Origin: CAXSDR01 sp964236445
Lineage (GTDB): Bacteria; Actinomycetota; Actinomycetes; Motilibacterales; Motilibacteraceae
NCBI GenBank assembly: GCA_964236445.1
Contig: CAXSDR010000035.1
Coordinates: 1-32,362 of the forward strand
Direction: 5' to 3'
Length of the DNA stretch: 32,362 nt
How positions within the stretch are numbered: the first letter of the stretch is position 1; the number at the start of each line of letters is the position of its first letter. Position numbers and translations under genes: made by a program. Under the pieces are notes generated by a model. The model worked only from the letters and a program-made list of their open reading frames with translations. It had not been told where the DNA came from and searched no databases. Below are positions 15,587-25,300 of the stretch, in pieces.

Positions 15587-16315
15587 GTGGCGACCATGAC
15601 GGCCAACGACACCGCCATCGGCATCGAGTCCTCCGGTGACGACAACGCACCACTCCTCCTGCTCGCAGGCGGGACGGCGATGCTCTCCTGGCCCGACTCT
15701 CTCTGTGAACACCTCGCTGCCGGCGGTCGCCGCGTGGTGCGCTACGACCTTCGTGACAGTGGCGAATCCACGACGGCGCACCCCGACGCACCTGGCTACA
15801 CCTTGCGCGACCTCGCTGCGGACGCGGCAGCCCTCGTCGACGCGCTGGGTGGCGGACCCGCGCACCTCGCAGGCATCGGCGTCGGCGGGATGGTCGCGCA
15901 GGTGGCCGCGCTCGACCACCCCCGCGCGTTCTCGGCACTCACCCTGGTCGGAACCCGCGCGGTCGCGCCGGGCCCACCCGACGACGACCTCCGGCCATGA
16001 CCAGGCAACGATGAGCCGGTTGTTCGCTCGTCCGATGCCCGACTTGACTACCTGCGATCCAGATGGCCAACCAGCTGGGCCTGGTGTTCTCAAAGCTCGA
16101 CTGCACACCTCGCTGGCGGGAGCGCCTGTCTGAGATCGGGCTCCCCACGCTCGTCCTCCACGGCCGTTGTGACTCGTTCTTCCCAGTCGGCAACGGCGAG
16201 GCGATAGCGCGCGAGATTCCGAAGGCGCAGTTGATCGTCCTCCGGCAGGCCGCCACCGCTATCCCTGACGCGGCGGCCGGCGAGGTTGGCCGCGGCCATG
16301 CTTGCACTCGCGTGA
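15587..16315 (+). pseudogene. Alpha/beta-hydrolase pseudogene with multiple frameshifts
   Basis: Three reading frames must be joined to recover one alpha/beta hydrolase. Frame one (15587 to about 15990) has LLLLAGGTAMLSW, VVRYDLRDSGES and HLAGIGVGGMVAQ. A second frame continues HDQATMSRLFARPMPD (about 15996-16047). A third (from about 16060) has NQLGLVFSKLDCTPRWRERL, PTLVLHGRCDSFFPVGNGEA and PDAAAGEV. A further shift restores AAAMLALA and a stop at 16315. The nucleophile elbow reads GIGVGG, with Gly where Ser belongs (GxSxG); the helical lid between frames two and three is mostly missing; and no catalytic His is seen after the Asp of GRCD. Unshifted, the third frame runs on to 16374 and overlaps the pstB end. 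Confidence 0.8.
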
Positions 16316-16349
16316 AGGACTGCACCTCGGCGGATATGGCGCGTGTGGA

Positions 16350-17198
16350 CTACCCGAACCGACCGTTGACGTAGTCCGCGGTCCGCTCGTCGCGGGGCGA
16401 CTCGAAGATCTGCCGGGTCGGGCCGGCCTCGACGATGTGGCCAGGGGTCCCCTCAGCCGCCAGGAAGAACGCGCAGGTGTCGGACACCCGTGCCGCCTGT
16501 TGCATGTTGTGCGTCACGATGACGACGGTCACGTCGGAGACCAGCTCCTCGATCGTCGCCTCGATCCGACGGGTCGAGGTGGGGTCGAGCGCCGAGCAGG
16601 GCTCGTCCATCAACAGCACATCGGGCTGCACAGCCAGCGACCGAGCAATGCAGAGCCGCTGCTGCTGGCCGCCGGAGAGCGCACCACCCGCGGTGTCGAG
16701 CCGGTTGCGTACCTCGTTCCACAGCCCGGCGCGACGCAGGGAGTACTCGACGAGGTCGTCGTTGCCACGCGTGCTCTTGCCCGCCAGCTTCAAGCCGGCC
16801 GTGACATTCTGCGCAATCGTCATGGCGGGGAAGGGGTTCGGCTTCTGGAAGACCATGCCGATGCGGCGCCGGACATCGGTCAGTCGGGCACCGGGGTCGT
16901 AGATGTCCCTGTCGGCAAGCATGATCTCGCCTGCGAGCGACGCGGCGGGAACCAGCTCGTGCATCCGGTTGAGGATGCGCAGGAACGTCGACTTCCCGCA
17001 GCCCGACGGGCCGATCAGCGCGGTGACCGAGTTTGCGGGCATCAGCAGTGAGACGTCCTCCAGGACTTGGTGGTCACCGAACCATGCATGTACGTTTCGG
17101 GCTTCCAGCGGCGCGGAGCGCGTCGATATCCCGACCGCATGCTTGGGCACCTCGGGGACGAGGCTCGGCTCGTCGAGGAAGGGGATAACGCTGCTCAT
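16350..17198 (-). CDS. pstB: Phosphate ABC transporter ATP-binding protein
   Basis: The 282-residue ATPase powers phosphate import through PstCA. Motifs are Walker A GPSGCGKST near residue 64, FQKPNPFPAMTIAQNV near 117, ABC signature LSGGQQQRLCIARSLA near 175, Walker B VLLMDEPCSALDP near 195, and the switch His in VTHNMQQA near 225. The FQKPNPFP Q-loop is diagnostic of PstB. The N-terminus carries about 25 extra residues before the ARNVHAWFG strand. Its ATG overlaps the pstS stop as ATGA, so translation is coupled, and it is the last gene of the operon. No phoU follows; the next gene is the convergent hydrolase pseudogene. Confidence 0.95.
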   Translation of the reverse strand: MSSVIPFLDEPSLVPEVPKHAVGISTRSAPLEARNVHAWFGDHQVLEDVSLLMPANSVTALIGPSGCGKSTFLRILNRMHELVPAASLAGEIMLADRDIYDPGARLTDVRRRIGMVFQKPNPFPAMTIAQNVTAGLKLAGKSTRGNDDLVEYSLRRAGLWNEVRNRLDTAGGALSGGQQQRLCIARSLAVQPDVLLMDEPCSALDPTSTRRIEATIEELVSDVTVVIVTHNMQQAARVSDTCAFFLAAEGTPGHIVEAGPTRQIFESPRDERTADYVNGRFG

Positions 17199-19213
17199 CG
17201 AGGCTCTCCGTTGCTGTGCTGTGACTGCGGTGCACGAGTGACCGATCTGGCCATGAGCGGCGGGAGGACTACCGCTCCAAGGAGGGCAAGCGCCGTGAGA
17301 ACGAGCAGCACGGTGGTCGTGCCGCCCTGCTTCACTGGACCCAGCAGGGTGTTGGCGGCCACCGGTTGTGCTCCCAAGAACCCCGGCTCAGAGCCGGCTG
17401 AGACTGTTCCACCTGAGGAACCGAGGCTCACGCCCCCGCCGCCAGCGCTCGCACCGCCCAGTGTCACCGGCTTGTTCGTCACCGGGTCAAGGACAACGTC
17501 GCCCTGTTTCGCCGCTGCAGCAGCCGGTCGTGGTGCGGCGGCGGCCCTTGCGCTCTGGGCATCCGCCACTGCCTTCGCACCGGAGATGGTCGCCCCACTC
17601 TTGGTCTTGAGATCACCCGATGCGGTGACGACACTGCCAGCCGGTGCCTTGACCGTGCCGGGCTTAGCGATGACCTTGCCGTTCTTGTCCCTGATGCTTC
17701 CATCACCCGCGGTGACCGATCCGGGTGGCACCACCACCGGTGCGGCGTTTGCAGTTGCCGTCGCATCTGGCACGCCTTGCCCTTGCTGACCCGGCGAGTT
17801 TGCAGAGGTCCCAGGATCGGTTGCCGCCTGGCCACTGCCGGTCGTAGCGGCGCCGGCAGTCGTGTTCGCGCCGTTGCTCGTCGTCGTCGGGACATTGGTT
17901 GTCGGTGTCTGCGCGGCGCCGCCAGTCCCCTGACTGCAGGGAACGCCACCCGCACGGTCACACTCGGGCGGCTGGGGCGCCAGCTCAGCGAGCCGGTTGC
18001 TCCCGTCCGCGTTGAACGTCGGGTTGCCACACGAGGCGATGTTGAGGTTCCGCGTGTCGACACCGGGGATCTTGCTCACCTGCTCGAAGCCGGCCTGCAC
18101 CAGGTTCGCCGGGAGCGGCGAATAGCCGAGATCGCCCATCTGCTGCTGCCCTTGGCACAGGAAATAATAGGCGAACTGTCCGAGTGTGTAGCCGGAGTCC
18201 TCATCGAAGCCGCTGCTTGTCTCAGTCGGGATGATCATGTAGCTGTAGCTGGAGAGCGGGTAGGTGCGCGGGTCTGTGTCGGTGTAGACACTGTCGAGGT
18301 TCTGCGTCAGATAGGTGTCGGGATTGCTTGCGTCATTGTCGATCTGCGCTTGGGTCAGTGCAACGGCTACGGCTCCGGGCGTCGGCTCCACGTAGTAGCC
18401 GCCAGCGTTGAGAACCTTCACCACCGGGTAGTTCGCGTTTAGAGCATAGGAGTACTCGACGTAGCCGATGGATCCGTCGCCGTAGTCTGCGGAGATGTAG
18501 CTCGCCACTCCGATGGACCCGTTCAGCGCCTTCGCGCCCTCGAACGCAGGGTAGTTCGACGTCATGCCACACCCGCTGGTTCGGCCGACCCGCTGGCAGA
18601 AGGCGCCCCACAGATCTGGCTGCGTCTTGGCCATGTAGCGCGTGAACTGCGCCGACGTGCCCGACCCGTCGGAGCGTATGAGTGGCGTGATCGTCTTGCT
18701 CGGAAGCTGCGCGCCGTAGTCGGCGGTGATGGCCGGGTCGGACCAGTCCTTGATGGATCCGGTGAAGATCTTGGTGATGGTTGCCGGCGAAAGTCGCAGG
18801 TTCGTGACCTGCTTGCCCGCAACGGTGAGGTGATACATGAAAGACGTGCCACCGGCCACGATGGGCATGTAGGCGTACGCCCGGCTGACGTGGTCCTCGA
18901 CGTCGCCGGGGAACGCTGCATGGAACTGGTAGGGAACCTCTGTGACGCCGAAGTCGGTCACGCCATCGGCGAACTGTTGACGGCCGGCGGACGATCCCAC
19001 CCCGGCATAGTCGACGGTGATTCCGCTCTTCTTGATGTCGCGCCGCCACTGGTCGATGGCGTTCGAGCTCCAGGTCGAGCCCGAGCCCTCGATCCGCACG
19101 ACCGTGTGGCTGTCGTCGGCGTACGCCGTGCCAGCGGACAGAGTCGACAGAGAGGCTAGGACGGCGGCCGCCATCATCGCGCCGACCCGTACGAACCGAA
19201 AGTGTCTGAGCAT
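17195..19213 (-). CDS. pstS: Membrane-tethered PstS phosphate-binding protein with long C-terminal extension
   Basis: The 672-residue protein has a signal peptide (AMMAAAVLASLSTLSAGTAYA) without a lipobox Cys. Residues about 35-410 are a PstS-type binding domain: VRIEGSGSTW (anion-binding loop), DFGVTEVPYQ near 95, and IRSDGSGTSAQFTRYM near 180, all typical of phosphate coordination. Residues about 430-630 are a Pro/Thr/Ala/Gly-rich linker with short beta-like VTAGDGSIRDKNGKVIAKPG segments. A hydrophobic helix (TVLLVLTALALLGAVVLPPL) and a 20-residue tail end the protein. Normal PstS is about 370 residues and lipid-anchored. The start at 19213 has AGGAG 5 bp upstream. It lies 52 bp after pstA and overlaps pstB. 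Confidence 0.92.
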   Translation of the reverse strand: MLRHFRFVRVGAMMAAAVLASLSTLSAGTAYADDSHTVVRIEGSGSTWSSNAIDQWRRDIKKSGITVDYAGVGSSAGRQQFADGVTDFGVTEVPYQFHAAFPGDVEDHVSRAYAYMPIVAGGTSFMYHLTVAGKQVTNLRLSPATITKIFTGSIKDWSDPAITADYGAQLPSKTITPLIRSDGSGTSAQFTRYMAKTQPDLWGAFCQRVGRTSGCGMTSNYPAFEGAKALNGSIGVASYISADYGDGSIGYVEYSYALNANYPVVKVLNAGGYYVEPTPGAVAVALTQAQIDNDASNPDTYLTQNLDSVYTDTDPRTYPLSSYSYMIIPTETSSGFDEDSGYTLGQFAYYFLCQGQQQMGDLGYSPLPANLVQAGFEQVSKIPGVDTRNLNIASCGNPTFNADGSNRLAELAPQPPECDRAGGVPCSQGTGGAAQTPTTNVPTTTSNGANTTAGAATTGSGQAATDPGTSANSPGQQGQGVPDATATANAAPVVVPPGSVTAGDGSIRDKNGKVIAKPGTVKAPAGSVVTASGDLKTKSGATISGAKAVADAQSARAAAAPRPAAAAAKQGDVVLDPVTNKPVTLGGASAGGGGVSLGSSGGTVSAGSEPGFLGAQPVAANTLLGPVKQGGTTTVLLVLTALALLGAVVLPPLMARSVTRAPQSQHSNGEPR

Positions 19214-19265
19214 GTGAACTCCTGGCTCGTTGGCATGGATCACGGCGGACTTCTTGAAGGGCACG

Positions 19266-20423
19266 TCAGCGAGTCCGAGCGAAGCTGAGCGATCGACGAA
19301 GGCGGGATTGCCCGCGAGGCGTCGCATTGCCCAAGAATCGGGCGACGACGAAGAGGACCATCACGAGGACCAGCAGGGTCGCCGCAGCCCCGAATCCACG
19401 TTCGATCATGGCGGGCTGCGACTGCTTCACGTAGTCGAATGTCGCCAGCGGAAGGGAGATCATCGATCCCTGGAAGGGGTTCCAGTTCAGCTCGGCCGTG
19501 AACCCCGCGGTCAGCAGAACCGGGGAGGTCTCGCCGATCCCTCTGGCCATCCCGAGGATCACAGCGGTTGCGAGACCGGGTCGCGCAGTGGGAAGCACGA
19601 CGTGCCACACCGTACGCCAGCGGCTCGTTCCCAGCGCCAGGCTGGCTTCGCGTAAACCGTTGGGAACCAGCCGAAGCACCAGCTCTGAGGCGCGGATGAT
19701 GATCGGCAGCATCATGATCGAAAGCGCGAGCGCTGCAGCGAAACCTGACCTGGGAAGGATTCCCGGGAGGATGAGCATCGCGAAGATGAACAATCCCGTG
19801 ACGATCGAGGGCAGCGCGCTCATCGCGTCGACAAGCATGCGCAGGGGCCGTGCCATGGGGCCACGCACCTCGTTGAGGAACACCGCGGCAGCGACACCGA
19901 GCGGCACTGTGATGCACGTCGCAATCGAGATCATGATCAGGGTTCCGACCGCCGCATGCAGGATGCCACCCACGGAGAGCGGATCGAGTGGACCGGCCAG
20001 AGACATGGTGTGCATGAAGAAATTTCGATGGGTCAACGCGTGTCGACCGCGCCAGATCGTATAGACGACGACGAGGAGCAGGACGCCGAGCACCACCAGG
20101 GCGATCGTCTGCATCACCACGGCAAGGATCTTGTCGCGGACCATCTGTCTGTCGTAACGCCCCGAGCACACCATTGCATAGAGACCGAGGAAGACCACAT
20201 AGGAAGTCACCAGGAATCCGAGCACGCCATCGGTCGGCAGCAGGCGGTAGTAGAGCAGCCAGGTCAGAGCAAGCCCCGCGACGAGGGCACCCACCAGGTC
20301 GAGGAAGTCCTGCTCGCTGAACGACCGGTTGGTCCGCCGGACGAGGACCGTTTCGTGCAGGACAGGTCGCTGCCGGTCGGGACTGTCGGTCGGCGGGCGA
20401 TTGTCACGAGTGGTTGTCGTCAT
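19266..20423 (-). CDS. pstA: Phosphate ABC transporter permease PstA
   Basis: The 385-residue permease carries two extra N-terminal hydrophobic helices (about 41-61 and 66-86) before the standard six-helix PstA core. The core includes SVGGILHAAVGTLIM near residue 150, DAMSALPSIVTGLFIFAM near 195, and the coupling-helix EAA-type loop NGLREASLALGTSRWRT near 255, followed by GMARGIGETSPVL. It pairs with PstC to form the phosphate channel. Typical PstA proteins have about 280-310 residues. The ATG overlaps the pstC stop by one base (TGATG on the minus strand). The 3' end is 52 bp before pstS. Confidence 0.94.
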   Translation of the reverse strand: MTTTTRDNRPPTDSPDRQRPVLHETVLVRRTNRSFSEQDFLDLVGALVAGLALTWLLYYRLLPTDGVLGFLVTSYVVFLGLYAMVCSGRYDRQMVRDKILAVVMQTIALVVLGVLLLVVVYTIWRGRHALTHRNFFMHTMSLAGPLDPLSVGGILHAAVGTLIMISIATCITVPLGVAAAVFLNEVRGPMARPLRMLVDAMSALPSIVTGLFIFAMLILPGILPRSGFAAALALSIMMLPIIIRASELVLRLVPNGLREASLALGTSRWRTVWHVVLPTARPGLATAVILGMARGIGETSPVLLTAGFTAELNWNPFQGSMISLPLATFDYVKQSQPAMIERGFGAAATLLVLVMVLFVVARFLGNATPRGQSRLRRSLSFARTR

Positions 20424-21427
20424 CAGATCTCCGTGGTCGCGCCGGATCGGGAGTTGGTGACGACGACCGCCGCCACCGTGTTGACGAACAGCGTCAACAC
20501 GAACAGCACGAGGCCGGCCGCCATGAGACCGGAGATCCCCAACGGGGAAGCGTCACCGAACTTCTGGGCAATGTGTGCGGAGACCGTGTTCGAGTCGGAT
20601 TCGAGGACGCGGATCTTGATTTTGAAGGCGAACGAGATGACGAAGTAGACCGCGATCGTCTCGCCGAGCGCTCGGCCCAGGCCGAGCATGGTCCCACCGA
20701 TCATGCCTCCCTTGCCGAATGGCAGGACCACGTTGCGGATCATTCCCCACCGGGTTGCTCCGAGGGCGTAGGCGGCTTCCCGTTCACCGACTGGTGCCTG
20801 CGAGAAGACCTCGCGCATCACTGAGGTGACGATCGGCACCACCATCATGGAGACCACGACTCCGGCGAGAAACGCCGAGGTGTTGTAGAGCCCCGGCTGG
20901 AGCGCCGCCGACTTCGGATTCTTGCCGTTGACGTGGAAGAGCGGAATCCACCCGAAGTAGTCGGACACCCAGCGCGAGAAGCCGATGATGTTGGGTCGCA
21001 GCAGGAACAGGCCCCAGAGCCCGTAGACCACCGACGGGACGGCCGCCATCAGGTCGACCAGGGAGATCAGCGTACGTCGCAGCTTGCGAGGGGCGTACTC
21101 CGAGATGTAGAGCGCTGCGCCAATCGACAGCGGGATCGCGATGATGATGGCGGTGAGGCCCACGGTGATCGTGCCAGCCAGGAGTGCGGCGACTCCGAAC
21201 TTGCCACCTCCCGGCTCCCAGGCGGTCTCCGTGAAGAACGCGAAGCCCATCGTGTGAAACGCCGAAGTCGAGCGGAAGGCGAGGAAGAAGCCGATGAGCC
21301 CCATGATCGCGAAGACCGAGGCGCCGGCCGCTGTCGCCGAGCTCCGGAACAGCCGGTCGCTCCACGCGAGACTCTCAACCGGGCGTCTCTTTGCCGGGCT
21401 TGGCTTGGGTGTTTCTGGTGTCGTCAA
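20423..21427 (-). CDS. pstC: Phosphate ABC transporter permease PstC
   Basis: The 334-residue permease has six membrane helices and the PstC landmarks SAFHTMGFAFFTETAWEP near residue 54, LISLVDLMAAVPSVVYGLWG near 120, and the EAA loop VGEREAAYALGATRWGMIRN near 213, followed by LGLGRALGETIAVYF. It forms the channel with PstA. The start is TTG at 21427, 8 bp after the stop of the sortase-like gene, with GGGGCTGAC just upstream. It is in the middle of a seven-gene minus-strand operon. Confidence 0.95.
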   Translation of the reverse strand: MTTPETPKPSPAKRRPVESLAWSDRLFRSSATAAGASVFAIMGLIGFFLAFRSTSAFHTMGFAFFTETAWEPGGGKFGVAALLAGTITVGLTAIIIAIPLSIGAALYISEYAPRKLRRTLISLVDLMAAVPSVVYGLWGLFLLRPNIIGFSRWVSDYFGWIPLFHVNGKNPKSAALQPGLYNTSAFLAGVVVSMMVVPIVTSVMREVFSQAPVGEREAAYALGATRWGMIRNVVLPFGKGGMIGGTMLGLGRALGETIAVYFVISFAFKIKIRVLESDSNTVSAHIAQKFGDASPLGISGLMAAGLVLFVLTLFVNTVAAVVVTNSRSGATTEI

Positions 21428-21435
21428 GTCAGCCC

Positions 21436-22362
21436 CTACAACGCGTTCGGCAGCAGGCTCGCTGCAGTGTCATAGACGTTCCACAGGACGGCCAAGGTCA
21501 CGGGTAGGCCGCACGCGTAGGTCGCGACTCGGCCCCAGCGCGGTCGCAGCCAGACGAGTCCGAGCACGACCAGCAGGAGCGCTTGGCTCCACAGCGCCAA
21601 AGGCAGTGCCGCCGATGTGTCTATGCCCAGCGACTGCTCTGCGGACGGAACCGCTGAAACGGGAACGTATCCCGGCTTGGCGTTGCCCTTCATGGTCGCC
21701 TGCACATAGACGGCGCGCTCGGGCAGGAAGAGCGAGCCCTCAGCGGTGATCAGGGTGAGTCGCCCCGCGGTGGCCGACGTCGGGAGCGGGATGCGGTCTC
21801 CGGCGTGCACGACGCGGTCGACGGTGAACTCCGACAGGCCCTGGGCGGTCAGAACGCTGATCGACGCGCCGGCCTTCAATGCGGTTATGCGTCGGAACGG
21901 ACCGCCATAGGCCGTCCGTCGTCCCACCAGGATGGAGTTGCCCATCTGTCCGGGAAGGACACTGTCGCGCCGATGACCGGGGCCGTCGGTCAGCACTGCG
22001 CTGGTCGTCCCCTCAAGGACGATCTCGCTGATCCCGATGGAAGGAATCGACAGATAGGCCGTGGGGGTGCCCAGCGCGACGGGCTGCCCGAGGGGTGCCA
22101 CCTGGTTGGCGAGCGCGAAGCGGAGGTCACGATGCGCGACCGTCTGAGCGCGTGAGTGTGAGAGCTGCGTGAGCAGGCTCAGGAACGCCACGAAGCCCAG
22201 GAGAAGCACCCCGAGGAGCGCGAGGCTGCGCGCCGCGAGCCGCTGTGAGTCCTGGGCACCGCCTCTTGCCCGGGGCCCCGTCGGCCGGCGGTCGGGCGGA
22301 GGCGATGCAGCGGGCGCTGGTGAAGAGCCCACATCGTCGACGCGTGCGACCGTGACGGTCAC
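21436..22362 (-). CDS. Sortase-fold membrane protein lacking catalytic His and Cys (pseudosortase)
   Basis: The 308-residue protein has a Pro/Arg-rich cytoplasmic N-terminus, a helix at about 46-67 (SLALLGVLLLGFVAFL), a sortase-like beta-barrel at about 100-225, and two C-terminal helices (about 253-272 and 279-303). Barrel landmarks are YLSIPSIGISEIVLEG, LPGQMGNSILVGRRTAYGGP and RLTLITAEGSLF, followed by PERAVYV. In active sortases the second is GHRTTYG-like and the third TLxTC. Here Arg148 replaces the His and Ala207 the Cys; Arg216 may match the catalytic Arg. The GTG at 22362 overlaps the stop of the upstream gene (GTGA), so I prefer it to an in-frame ATG at 22479. The frame is intact, pointing to a retained non-enzymatic role. 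Confidence 0.8.
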   Translation of the reverse strand: MTVTVARVDDVGSSPAPAASPPPDRRPTGPRARGGAQDSQRLAARSLALLGVLLLGFVAFLSLLTQLSHSRAQTVAHRDLRFALANQVAPLGQPVALGTPTAYLSIPSIGISEIVLEGTTSAVLTDGPGHRRDSVLPGQMGNSILVGRRTAYGGPFRRITALKAGASISVLTAQGLSEFTVDRVVHAGDRIPLPTSATAGRLTLITAEGSLFLPERAVYVQATMKGNAKPGYVPVSAVPSAEQSLGIDTSAALPLALWSQALLLVVLGLVWLRPRWGRVATYACGLPVTLAVLWNVYDTAASLLPNAL

Positions 22363-25300
22363 GTCGTCTTCGCCCGGCGGAGCAGCGACGGCAGGGACCT
22401 GCGGCTTGACCGGAACGCGAGCACCTGGCTGGCGGCCGCTGCTGCGAACCCGAGGAGCAGCACCGTCAACAGCGCCCACTTCATCGGGCCAGCGGCCTCG
22501 GACTGAGTCGCTACGGTCTGAACCTGAGCGACCGGGACGGCCCCGGCTGGAGCGAGGTCCGGGGCAGTGGAGGACGCAGGCTCCGGGGAAGCGGACGAAG
22601 CACCGATGTGAGCTGCTGATGAAGGCGGGACCACGGGAGGCACCACACCGCCTCCACCGCCGGAGCCGCCGCTTCCGTGGCCGACCGTCTTCCTCGAGCC
22701 ATCGGAGTTGTTGGCTGCTGTCGGCTCCTTCGTCGGTGACGAGCTGGGCGTGGGACCGGCCTTCGCGCTTGTGGAAGGCGAGGGCGACGGGCTGCGTGAC
22801 ACAGTCGGCGTCACCGTCGGTGTGGCTGTCGCCTGCGGGACGTGGTTGACGGGCACCACCGGCGGCGACTCAGGCAAGGCCGCCCGCGACTGCGACGCAT
22901 TCAGGCTCACAGTAGGAGCGGGCTTCGCGACAGGGGTGACGTTCGTCAGCGTCGGGGTGGACGTGGGTGTGGGGGTGGACGTCAGTGTCGGGGTGGACGT
23001 GGGTGTCGGGGTGGGGACCGTGCCGGTCAGCGTCTGCAACGTCAGCGGGCCGGCCTGAGCGCGTACGTCGTTGGCAATCTTCTCGGTCTGGTCCTGCATC
23101 ACGGTCGGCAACGGCACGTAGCCCTGCGGCAGCGCGCCTGCCTCCGGGCCGAGCAGCTGCCCCGGGCCGGCGGCGTGGTCCAGCACCGCCGCAACCTTCG
23201 CCGCCACCTCGGGCGCCATCCCTGTCGTCGCCACCTCGGCGTGCGAGATGTCGGTCACCGGGTAGGCGAGTGGGTCCGCCACCGTCACCGGCACCGACCA
23301 GGCACCGGTCTTCGGGTCCTGCACCGCGGCCTTCACCGCATGCGCCAGACCCGTGACATCCGGCTGCACGAAGTTCCCGGCGGCGTTCTGCAGCGCCGCC
23401 ATCTGCACCCGATACCGCGAAGACGTAGCAGAAGCTGCGAACACCATGTCCATGCGAAGGCCCACCGTGCGAAACGGCTCGGTGATCCAGCCGTAGGTCA
23501 CTGGTGTGACCCCGAACGGCGACGTCGAACCGAACTGAGAGGTGCCCGACTGGAGTCCGCGGATGAGCCGCACGGTGCCCGTGTCCGAAGAGCCCACCGT
23601 CTTGGCCAGCAACTGGTGCGGCATGGCCGTCTTGACGGCTTCGGCATAGTAAGCGTCCAGATCACCGGGCGGGGAACCCAGGGAAGACTGCTGACAGATC
23701 TCCGAAGTCGCGCAGACCCAGGAGTCCCGGTGCTCGAACCGGTCACTGCCGCGGTAGCCGCGCCAGGTCGCGTTGATGGTCATGCCCCACGGGTCCGGCG
23801 CACCGTTCACCCAGGCCGCGGCGTCGGCGTCGGCAAGCACCCAGTCCCACAGCTCCCGGATGGCGTCACCGCCATTGGCCACCAACACCGGGTCCGCCCT
23901 GACGTTGAGGAGCGGGGAGGCGGTTGAGCCGTCAGGCAGGACGACTGGCGGGTTCGTCCTCAGGTAGTCGGGATCCTGCCCAAGCGTCCCCGCAGCAGTC
24001 GGCGTGTTGGGATCCACGTGCGTGCTGTACGACTCGGTGAGCAGCTTCGCCATGACGCGCGGCGTCAGCTTGAGTGTCTGACCGGTGGGGGCCTGATCGT
24101 CCAGCCAGGCGAAGCCGATCCCGGAGGCGGCGATCGGCGCCAGCTCAGGGGCACGTTTGGTCGCCGAGTCGAGCGAGGCGGCGTGCACGACTGCCATGTC
24201 CGTCGCCCCCCGAGCAAACGATGCGACGGCCTGGGAGTCCGACTGGACCGAATGACTCAGGCTCACCGGCACCGAGCCGTTGCACAACGGCCGCTGCCAC
24301 GACGTGATCGCCTCAGCGGATTGCTCATTGCCCGCACTCTGCACCTGCGCACCACCCAATGGGCACGCCGCACCCTCGTCCAGGAATCCCAGCGGGAAGA
24401 CTATGCGCCGAGCCCAGTTGCTCGCCGTGAAATACATCGACGGCCGCATGGAGGAGATGCCGTAGGTCAGCATGTCCGCGGGGTTCGCGTCGAAGTACGC
24501 CTGGGCCTCCGGGTCCGGGCCCCACGTGCGCGTCATGAGGTCCAGTGGCACGACGACGAGACTGCACTCATGGGCGGCGTCACAGCCCAGTGACGGGGCC
24601 GACTCCTTGGTGTAGAGCTCGATGTCTGTCGAGCCGGTGCCGTCGCTGGCAGTCAGACCATTGCGATGGTTGTCCGAAGAGTTCCCGCCCTCGGAGATGT
24701 CCGGCGGGTTACCGTTCGGATAGACCTTTCCCGACCGGGTCATGAACGGGAAAGCGGTCGGCTGATTCCGGCCGGTCGCCCGCGGGTCCAACCCGTAGCC
24801 GGCGACGTCAGCGGCGGTCTCCCGACCATCCCACATGGCAGCCCCGGTGACGTAGTAGACGTTGGGGTCGAGACCCGGGTGGTCGACGGCCCACTGGACG
24901 TAGTCCCCGGGGTCATTGGTCCAGAACTGTGGCCCTTGGACACTGTTGGGTGATGCGTAGGTGAGGCACTGGTCCCGGTTCGGGTTCGCGCCCCAGCATT
25001 GCAACACCGCGACCGTCCGCAGCGAGCTCGCAGGCTCGCGAGCCGTGTATGCACCGTCCGGGGCCAACGGTTCGCCGGCGTCGTCAAGGACGCGTGGTTG
25101 ATCATCGGCGTACATGTAGTCACCGCTGAGAGACGGATGCAGTCCAGTCCAGGACACGTGCACGACCTGGTCGCGCAGGTCCGTGGTCTTGTCCACCGTC
25201 ACCGTGCCCCCGGTCGAATTGCCGTCGAAGTCGACGACCGCCTTGGTCACCGACGCGGCCGGCGCGGCATCGGCGTGTGCCGTGCGCGACAGCGGGCCCA

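Noticed and set aside
22363..22479. Upstream extension of the sortase-like gene to an ATG at 22479
   Set aside because: It would overlap the large binding protein by about 120 bp, while GTG at 22362 forms an exact GTGA overlap and the extra 39 residues are shadow of the other frame.
22935..23030. Repeats as a CRISPR-like array
   Set aside because: The units are directly adjacent with no spacers and are in frame within a Pro/Thr linker.
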